Source: Prochlorococcus marinus str. MIT 0917
Lineage (GTDB): Bacteria > Cyanobacteriota > Cyanobacteriia > PCC-6307 > Cyanobiaceae
Reading direction: 5' to 3'
Assembly (NCBI RefSeq): GCF_027359575.1
Contig: NZ_CP114784.1
Coordinates: 1,053,819-1,117,818, forward strand
DNA length: 64,000 nt
Within the stretch, counting starts at the first letter, position 1. Every line of letters begins with the position of its first letter. The notes under the pieces were generated by a model. That model ran no database searches, was not told where the DNA came from, and saw only the letters and a list, made by a program, of their open reading frames with translations. Shown in pieces: positions 57,889 to 64,000 of this stretch. A program made the position numbers and the translations under genes.

Positions 57889-58356
57889 TCAAAGTTCACG
57901 ATGCAAAGTTTGAATTCCTGAAGGAATTTCTCTTGTGATATTTTTAAAAGAAAAGTTCTTAGCCAAAAAATCTTTACAAAGTAACTTGCAAGCTTTTTCA
58001 GGCATCGTATGGTCACCACATGTGAATACATCAATAGCTGCATAACCAATCTCGGGCCATGTATGTATGGAGATATGAGATTCAGCCAATAAAGCTAGTC
58101 CCGTAACTCCCTGAGGCTTAAAACTATGTGTTACCAAGTTTATAAGTGTTGCACCAGAAATCTTGGCTGATGATGTAATGGTTGTCCTTATAAAAGCTTC
58201 ATCATTAAGCTTCGCATTATCACATTGATAAAGTTCAAGTATGCAGTGTCTGCCAATATTCTCGCTAGATTTTTTATCTAAGATTTCTATATCACTTGAC
58301 TTGCAAGATTCACGCCATCCAGGATTTGGATGCAATTCTGGAAAAAAAGGTTCCAT
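57889..58356 (-). CDS. speD: S-adenosylmethionine decarboxylase proenzyme
   Basis: 155 residues. Polyamine synthesis: provides aminopropyl groups for spermidine. Self-cleavage occurs at E92-S93 in [14 protein letters not shown] to make the pyruvoyl group; H98 and C113 (FTCGDH) keep exactly the +5 and +20 spacing of the bacterial type 1B enzyme. A ~30-residue N-terminal extension precedes the usual start. Confidence 0.95.
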   Translation of the reverse strand: MEPFFPELHPNPGWRESCKSSDIEILDKKSSENIGRHCILELYQCDNAKLNDEAFIRTTITSSAKISGATLINLVTHSFKPQGVTGLALLAESHISIHTWPEIGYAAIDVFTCGDHTMPEKACKLLCKDFLAKNFSFKNITREIPSGIQTLHREL

Positions 58357-58397
58357 TTCTATTCAAAAATCATCCCCACAATAACCGACCAATTGTT

Positions 58398-59498
58398 TCA
58401 ACCCAAGGAATCTAATTGCATTAATTGTGAGTTGCGTACCCATTCACCTTCAAAAGATTCGACATGCGTTGCACTAATTAAACATTGATGTTTTTGACCG
58501 ACAGCATCTAAAAGCAATAATTGTCGTTTGGGATCCAGCTCTGCCAAAACATCATCTAAAAGCAAAATTGGAGATTTTCCATACACTGTTTTAATTAATT
58601 CTAATTCAGCCAATTTCAAAGCCAATACAATAGTCCTCTGCTGACCAGCAGACCCAAAACGTCTAGCATCCACTCCATTAAGTTGAAACTGCACATCATC
58701 ACGATGAGGACCCACTCGACAATAACCTGTTGACTCTTCCTCAGGCCTCATTTCTAAAAGTTGACGTTCAATACTCTCCCTCCAAAGTCTTTCACTCTCT
58801 TCGCCCTCAATTTTACTACCCGGCAAATATATAATATTGAGCTTCTCCCTACTATTACTTAGATGTTGTTGCCAACTTGACGCGATGGGAAGTAGACGTT
58901 CCAGGATACGCCTACGTCTTCGATGAATTCTTGTACTCACCAAAGCCATTTGCATATCAAAAGAATCTAATAGAAGATTTTTATTCCTGCTCGATTCAAC
59001 AATTAAATTTCGCCAAAGCTGACTTCTTTGCCTAAGTAATCTCGAAAACCTTCTCATCAAATCAGAATAAATAGGCTCGAGTTGTTGAACAATTCTATCC
59101 AACCAATTCCTTCTTAGAGAAGGTTCTCCTCTAATTAATTCTAGATCAAGTGTACTAAATCCTACGCTTCTCATCGGTCCAATTAAATCTATTTGACGAG
59201 TTAAAAGTTTTTCATTTTTGTAGGCGGTTCTACCACCTTTTCTATTTAATTCTAAAGATAGTTTTTGATCATCCTCAAGCATCGCAGATAAGTAAGCCTT
59301 GTCTTGGTCCCAATAAACCAAATCCTGGTTTCGATTAGATCGATGAGAACGTAAACTTGATAAAAGCTCTACGGATTCCAGAAGGTTAGATTTACCAACT
59401 CCATTTTGACCTATTACTATCAAACGATTTTCAGTCAACTCAAACTGAAAACGCCGATAATTTCGAAAATTATTTAGTTCTAACTGATGAAGTTGAAT
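58398..59498 (-). CDS. recF: DNA replication and repair protein RecF
   Basis: Loads RecA at gaps. Walker [15 protein letters not shown], signature [18 protein letters not shown] and Walker [16 protein letters not shown] are intact. The first canonical start is TTG at 59438, but it would cut off the RecF N-terminal strand. Upstream, in frame, [19 protein letters not shown] is clearly RecF, and the frame closes with TAA at 59505-59507 with no ATG, GTG or TTG. I therefore extend to ATT at 59498, a rare initiation codon. The start is inferred; the stop and identity are certain. Confidence 0.9.
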   Translation of the reverse strand: MQLHQLELNNFRNYRRFQFELTENRLIVIGQNGVGKSNLLESVELLSSLRSHRSNRNQDLVYWDQDKAYLSAMLEDDQKLSLELNRKGGRTAYKNEKLLTRQIDLIGPMRSVGFSTLDLELIRGEPSLRRNWLDRIVQQLEPIYSDLMRRFSRLLRQRSQLWRNLIVESSRNKNLLLDSFDMQMALVSTRIHRRRRRILERLLPIASSWQQHLSNSREKLNIIYLPGSKIEGEESERLWRESIERQLLEMRPEEESTGYCRVGPHRDDVQFQLNGVDARRFGSAGQQRTIVLALKLAELELIKTVYGKSPILLLDDVLAELDPKRQLLLLDAVGQKHQCLISATHVESFEGEWVRNSQLMQLDSLG

Positions 59499-59577
59499 GT
59501 TTCTTTATGGAATTTGTATGTAAGCTAATTTTAATAAGGTCTTAGTATTTGGCCTTTTTTAATAACAACCCTTCGTT

Positions 59578-59651
59578 GGGCATGTAGCTCAGTTGGATAG
59601 AGCATCAGATTCCGGTTCTGAGAGTCGGGGGTTCGAGTCCCTCCATGCTCG
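59578..59651 (+). tRNA. tRNA-Arg (anticodon CCG)
   Basis: Acceptor GGGCATG pairs with CATGCTC (one G-U), discriminator G. D-arm GCTCAGTTGGATAGAGC, anticodon stem TCAGA/TCTGA with loop TTCCGGT (CCG), T-arm GGGGGTTCGAGTCCCTC. Confidence 0.95.
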
Positions 59652-59663
59652 TAAATTATTTTT

Positions 59664-60116
59664 TCAAAGTCTAACCCCCATTGTTTTAATACCATTGGGA
59701 TTTAATAAAAATCCATTAGCTTTCAATGAATTAAGTGAAATTAATGGAGCCGCAACAGAAATGCTACAACCTGGCAACTCCCGTCTAATTATTTCAACTG
59801 CCTTAAAAACTACAATAGATATGTATTTTTCTTGTTGATTGCCAGGCTCTGCTACTAAATCCCACAAATTTGCATTTAAACCTTTATCACTTGTCACACG
59901 GACAAAACCTACAAGATTTTCAGAAGTCCTTTGAAGAAGAGTCAAATAAAAATCACTACTTTTCAAAGCTAATTCTAACTTCCTTGGTTGATGAGTATCC
60001 TGATTACATTTTGATAGAAGCCTATTTATTTTACGTACAGAAACGAGTTCACTCCGAAGGAGAACAAAGCCCTCAGGGATTTGAGGACATTGATTTGCTG
60101 AGTTCAATCCAAGCAT
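59664..60116 (-). CDS. GNAT-family N-acetyltransferase
   Basis: 150 residues. The acetyl-CoA fold is suggested by LVGFVRVTSDKGLNANLWDL, then VAEPGNQQEKYISIVVFKAV, and the C-terminal LISLNSLKANGFLLNP. The P-loop R-x2-GxG/A is weak (GNQQEKYIS), so this may be a diverged member. It starts 1 bp after the ppc stop and is probably co-transcribed. Substrate unknown. Confidence 0.7.
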   Translation of the reverse strand: MLGLNSANQCPQIPEGFVLLRSELVSVRKINRLLSKCNQDTHQPRKLELALKSSDFYLTLLQRTSENLVGFVRVTSDKGLNANLWDLVAEPGNQQEKYISIVVFKAVEIIRRELPGCSISVAAPLISLNSLKANGFLLNPNGIKTMGVRL

Positions 60117-60117
60117 G

Positions 60118-63100
60118 TCATCCTGTGTTTCTCATCCCTGCAGCAATGCCATTGATAGTCAACAATGCACCACGCAATAATTCACTACGGCTATATGTAC
60201 GTGAACTTTGTGTAGAGTCAACACTCAAATCTTCACTGATTGGTGGTTGACGATTCTGATCTCTCAATCGTTTGAGAAGCGCGACCTGTAAAAATCCTAA
60301 AGGGACAATAGTCCTATTTCTCAGATTTACAGACAATTGCAAAGCAGGGTCTGCACTTAACAGTTTCGACTTATCAGTAATTTCTAAAATTAATTTCTTA
60401 GTCAGGGTATATTCATTTGAGATAATCTCGAAAATCCCAGCAAACGCATCCCGATTTTCATGGCCACCTAAACTAACCATATAATGATGGGCTACATCCA
60501 AATCAACTTTTGAAAGTGTCATCTCTACTTTAGATATTAACATTCTAAAGAATGGCCATCTCTGATTCAACATCCGCAACATCTCCATTTGGTTGGGGTC
60601 TGTCATTAGTTCAGTAGACAAAGCAGTACCAACCCCGAACCAACTCGGTAAAAGGAAACGACTTTGTGTCCAACCAAAGACCCAGGGTATAGCACGAAGA
60701 CTTGATAAATCTTTTGCACCACTCTTTCTTCGTGCAGGACGACTAGAAATTTGTAACTTACTAATTTCTTCTATTGGAGTAACTACTTGAAAAAATTGAA
60801 CCAAATCAGGATTATCGTGTACTAAAGCTCGGTAATGCTCTCTTGAACGAGCTGCAAGTCTAGTCATCAATTCATTCCAACTTGGCGTAGCATCTAATTT
60901 ATTGGTAACTAAGCTATTTTGGATAACAGCTGTGGTTACAGTTTCTAGATTATATAAAGCCAGTTCTGGAAGACTATATTTTGAGGCTAGAACCTCCCCT
61001 TGCTCTGTAATCTTTATTCGTCCCTGAAGCGTACCACTAGGTTGAGCCAAAATAGCTTGATAAGCTGGTCCACCTCCTCTTCCTACAGACCCTCCTCTAC
61101 CATGAAAAATCCGCAATGCTATTCCTTGTTGACTAGCCAAGTCTTGGAGTGCTATTTGAGCCTTATGAATTTCCCAATTACTTGAAAGAAAACCAGAATC
61201 CTTATTACTATCAGAATATCCAAGCATAAGTTCCTGAAGCGGTTGTTTTTTCTCTCCTACTCGTGGAAGCAAGTCACGATAAACATCTTTCTGGAGCAAC
61301 GACTCCATTACAGAAGGAGCATGTTGTAAATCTTCAACCGTTTCAAATAATGGAACAACGAGAAAATCTGCAGCTCCTAAAGTTGGATCAATCAAACCTG
61401 ACTCTTTGGCTAAAAGAAGAACTTCTAATAAATCTGATGCTGTATGACTCATTGAAATCACATAGGAGCGACATATACGAGTACCAAATTCTTTCTGAAG
61501 CCTACGCAGCATATGAAAAACCGAGATGGTTTCTTGAGTAGTTTTAGACCACTCAAAAGCAGGAGGAATAAGTGGTCTACGAGTGCCTAATTCCTTCATC
61601 AACCATTTGACTCGACTATCCTCGTCCATCACACCATATGACTCAGGCAGATCTAAATAGCGAGTAAGCTCATCCAACGCATCACTATGTCGTGTACTTT
61701 CCTGCCTAATGTCTAAGCTAGCCAAAGAGAAACCAAATATATGAACTTGATTTAATAAAGTATCTAGAGGTTCACATGTGAGATCTGTACTAACCAAACT
61801 ATTTCTAATAAGCTCTAATTCATTTTTTAATTCATCTACAGATCTATAGTGAAGAAATTCATCAAAACTATTTTTAGTAGACGTTAAAGGCTTTCCTTCC
61901 GGTGATGATTGCCATCCAGCATCCGCTAGCTGCCTATTACGTAATTGAGTCAATCTCAGCCTCTCTAGTGTATAGCTAAGTTTCAAGCGATAAGGTTCTA
62001 GTCTATATCTAGCAGCCCTTTCCTCATAGACTTCAGGGAAACGAACTCTGTCCATTTCTAATGACTCTAGCAAAGGCGAGCTTACTTGACTCCATTGCAT
62101 AGAGATACTGAGTTGGTCTCTTAGCTCTTGAACTGATGCGATATACCTATCCAACATTAATTGTCTTTGATAACACGCTGTTCTCCATGTGATTTCAGGA
62201 GTAACAGACGGATTCCCGTCACGATCTGAACCTACCCATGAACCAAACGTACAAAAAGCTTCATTAGGAATCTCTACATCTGGAAAACTTGAAGCAAGTG
62301 CCGTAGTCAATCTCCTTCTTAATTGAGGCATGGCATCAAACAAAACCTGCTGAAAATAATGAAGCGCATAGTCAACCTCATCAAGAACAGTCGGTTTAAA
62401 TTGATGAAGCTCATCAGTTCTCCACCAAAGTCTTATCTCCTCCTCTAGTTGCAATCTAAATATTGCCTTCTCCGATTCGGAAATTAAGCTATTAGATTGA
62501 AGTTGCTGCAAAAGAGTTGCTACCCTGCGTTGCTTGTGGCGAACAGTGTGTCTAACTATTTCAGTTGGATGAGCTGTAAAAACAAGACGAATATCCATTT
62601 CTCTCATCAACGCATCAAGTTGAGCTGGAGGAACATTCAAACGACGTAATCGCTCAAATAATTGTGTAAAAGTTGCAGGGGCAGTCTGACTCGCTAAAGC
62701 TGGAGCAAATGGATCTATTTGATAATTACTATTGTCTAACTTTCCTTTTTCTATACTTTCTAGATAACTATCCTCCTCTATACGTTGCTCAAGAATATTT
62801 ACCAACTGAAAATAAAGAGAAAAAGCCCTAGCAGCTGATATCGCCTCTACTAAATCCATTTCAGTAATCAATTGGACTATTGCTTGTGAGGAATTATCTT
62901 GATTTGACTTGCTAGGGTCACTTAATTGTTTTAAAAGCAATAATCTCTCTGTTTGATCAGGTGGACATTCACTTTTGAGAACTGTTTTCCATAGATCCTC
63001 AACCAGTTCAAGCCTTTGTTGCAGCAAATATCCAGGATCAGGACCCTCAACACATCCTGTCGAGTGATTAGAGATTTTTTCGCTAGAAGAATTTTTCAAC

Positions 63101-63138
63101 ATAAATATATTATGAGGCAGTTCTGCCGACTTAGTCAC
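60118..63138 (-). CDS. ppc: Phosphoenolpyruvate carboxylase
   Basis: 1006 residues; makes oxaloacetate from phosphoenolpyruvate and bicarbonate to refill the citric-acid pathway. Catalytic motifs [40 protein letters not shown] and [20 protein letters not shown], and the C-terminal MRNTG are complete. Start overlaps the gshA stop by 8 bp; the pair gshA-ppc reads as one unit with the GNAT gene. Confidence 0.99.
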   Translation of the reverse strand: MTKSAELPHNIFMLKNSSSEKISNHSTGCVEGPDPGYLLQQRLELVEDLWKTVLKSECPPDQTERLLLLKQLSDPSKSNQDNSSQAIVQLITEMDLVEAISAARAFSLYFQLVNILEQRIEEDSYLESIEKGKLDNSNYQIDPFAPALASQTAPATFTQLFERLRRLNVPPAQLDALMREMDIRLVFTAHPTEIVRHTVRHKQRRVATLLQQLQSNSLISESEKAIFRLQLEEEIRLWWRTDELHQFKPTVLDEVDYALHYFQQVLFDAMPQLRRRLTTALASSFPDVEIPNEAFCTFGSWVGSDRDGNPSVTPEITWRTACYQRQLMLDRYIASVQELRDQLSISMQWSQVSSPLLESLEMDRVRFPEVYEERAARYRLEPYRLKLSYTLERLRLTQLRNRQLADAGWQSSPEGKPLTSTKNSFDEFLHYRSVDELKNELELIRNSLVSTDLTCEPLDTLLNQVHIFGFSLASLDIRQESTRHSDALDELTRYLDLPESYGVMDEDSRVKWLMKELGTRRPLIPPAFEWSKTTQETISVFHMLRRLQKEFGTRICRSYVISMSHTASDLLEVLLLAKESGLIDPTLGAADFLVVPLFETVEDLQHAPSVMESLLQKDVYRDLLPRVGEKKQPLQELMLGYSDSNKDSGFLSSNWEIHKAQIALQDLASQQGIALRIFHGRGGSVGRGGGPAYQAILAQPSGTLQGRIKITEQGEVLASKYSLPELALYNLETVTTAVIQNSLVTNKLDATPSWNELMTRLAARSREHYRALVHDNPDLVQFFQVVTPIEEISKLQISSRPARRKSGAKDLSSLRAIPWVFGWTQSRFLLPSWFGVGTALSTELMTDPNQMEMLRMLNQRWPFFRMLISKVEMTLSKVDLDVAHHYMVSLGGHENRDAFAGIFEIISNEYTLTKKLILEITDKSKLLSADPALQLSVNLRNRTIVPLGFLQVALLKRLRDQNRQPPISEDLSVDSTQSSRTYSRSELLRGALLTINGIAAGMRNTG

Positions 63139-64000
63139 TAGTAGATTGCATCATTTGCATGAAATTGATCTCTTCTCGTTCCATTTCATCAATACCTTTC
63201 TGAAGCAAGGACTTAATTGATACTCCCTTGGAATAAGAATGAAGCCATTTCATTGATTGATTTCCATTTGTCAAAACAGCTTCAATAGGTTGAATCAACT
63301 CAAACATATCAAGCTCTTTAGCCAAAGGAGTTACATCTAAAAGAAGTTCCTTTATCCAATCACGACAGTTTATTGGTTCCCCATTTTTCCAATGATATAA
63401 ATTTGCATCAAGGCTAGATTTAGCAGCGATCAAATCATTTTCATCTGCCAATAGAGCCAATTCCTCTTTTGTTTTAGAGCTTGCCTCAATTGGATCAAAT
63501 TTCTTCATATTGTTTTTTAGATTAATAATTCTGAGCTCAAGTAAAGCGGTAATCGCTAAAAGCAAATCAACATCAGAGACCAAATCACATATCCTTAGCT
63601 CTAAGCGATTTAGGATATGAGGCCTTTCTGGACCATTTGGTCTTACTGATGTCCACAAATGTCTTTCGTTTTGCATATTGCCTTGACCTAATTGATCTTC
63701 AACCCATCCCACATAATGTGCGTGATCCACAAACAGAGGAACATTCGATGGTGTCTTAGGGAATTGAACCCATCTTTGTGAATGTGCACCCGTTGCATAT
63801 CCACCCAAGAAAGGAGAACTAGCACTTAATGCAAGAAATAATGATGCCTCACATCTCACCAAGCGAAGAGCCGAAAAAAGTAAGGATAAGTTTTCAATAC
63901 CTAAATTGATGTGAATACTTGCTGTTACAACATTAGTGCCATAGTTTTTTTCTATAAATGAGTGATAAGAATTTTCTGAATCTGACCTTTCAAAAATTCT
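63131..64000 (-). CDS. gshA: Glutamate-cysteine ligase, cyanobacterial type (partial)
   Basis: The frame is open to the window end, so the N-terminus is missing; 289 residues are visible. First step of glutathione synthesis. The part seen, [59 protein letters not shown] and [20 protein letters not shown], is that of the plant/cyanobacterial GCS2-like ligase. It overlaps ppc by 8 bp. Confidence 0.9.
   Translation of the reverse strand, partial: RIFERSDSENSYHSFIEKNYGTNVVTASIHINLGIENLSLLFSALRLVRCEASLFLALSASSPFLGGYATGAHSQRWVQFPKTPSNVPLFVDHAHYVGWVEDQLGQGNMQNERHLWTSVRPNGPERPHILNRLELRICDLVSDVDLLLAITALLELRIINLKNNMKKFDPIEASSKTKEELALLADENDLIAAKSSLDANLYHWKNGEPINCRDWIKELLLDVTPLAKELDMFELIQPIEAVLTNGNQSMKWLHSYSKGVSIKSLLQKGIDEMEREEINFMQMMQSTSD

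Noticed and set aside
59593-59838. 81-codon frame starting inside tRNA-Arg
   Set aside because: It runs through the tRNA and opposite the GNAT gene; a chance frame.

Overview
The window is chromosomal DNA of a marine picocyanobacterium, most likely Prochlorococcus of a low-light-adapted type. The reasons are the AT-rich sequence, cyanobacterial genes throughout (psaA-psaB, psaL-psaI, ndhN-ldpA, CAAD protein, crtD-like desaturase, cobalamin genes), very short intergenic gaps, and the cyanobacterial form of the ribosomal superoperon (no S10 at its head, no S14, no L30). I assign the genus from gene content and protein style; I cannot name the strain.

Layout. 1-3.5 kb: the end of gltB, a YciI-like gene, lipA and a cbiG-cobJ fusion. 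4-10 kb: photosystem I genes psaA-psaB, with an exact 246-bp second copy of the psaB tail and its terminator directly downstream, then psaL and psaI on the other strand. 10-14 kb: envelope and glycan genes (glycosyltransferase 2, NlpC/P60 peptidase, class A beta-lactamase-like hydrolase) and small membrane proteins. 14-15.1 kb: a gene made of 47 perfect hexapeptide repeats with a C-terminal membrane anchor. 15.6-25.5 kb: an accessory region of three TPR proteins that share the same ~82-residue leader but end in three different domains (sulfotransferase, GT9-like glycosyltransferase, alpha/beta-hydrolase-like), plus two methyltransferases, a DUF6165 protein, a 2OG-Fe(II) hydroxylase, small genes and two candidate small RNAs. 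It stops at a tRNA-Ser(GCU) gene, whose 3' end is partly repeated 1.3 kb inside the region. This looks like a tRNA-anchored island for modifying surface glycans or proteins.

26-44 kb: alr, an HNH nuclease, then one long minus-strand block reading rplC to prfA (S10, spc and alpha operons, secY, adk, rpoA, truA, rplM-rpsI, rpmE, prfA). The L31 and L36 encoded here lack zinc-ligand cysteines. 44.5-48.4 kb: ndhN, ldpA (circadian input), tRNA-Gln, a HAD-like protein, and recA preceded by a near-consensus cyanobacterial LexA box. 48.4-59.5 kb: mixed housekeeping genes, including a degenerate DinG-like helicase, tyrA, crtD-like, fructosamine kinase-like, CAAD, a JAMM peptidase followed by MoeB-rhodanese, a two-domain cobalamin adenosyltransferase, larE, speD and recF. 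59.6-64 kb: tRNA-Arg, a GNAT protein, ppc, and gshA running off the window end.

Most core genes are ordinary. The best candidates for something undescribed are the leader-TPR-effector family, the hexapeptide repeat gene, the two small-RNA candidates at 23.7 and 24.3 kb, and the psaB tail duplication.
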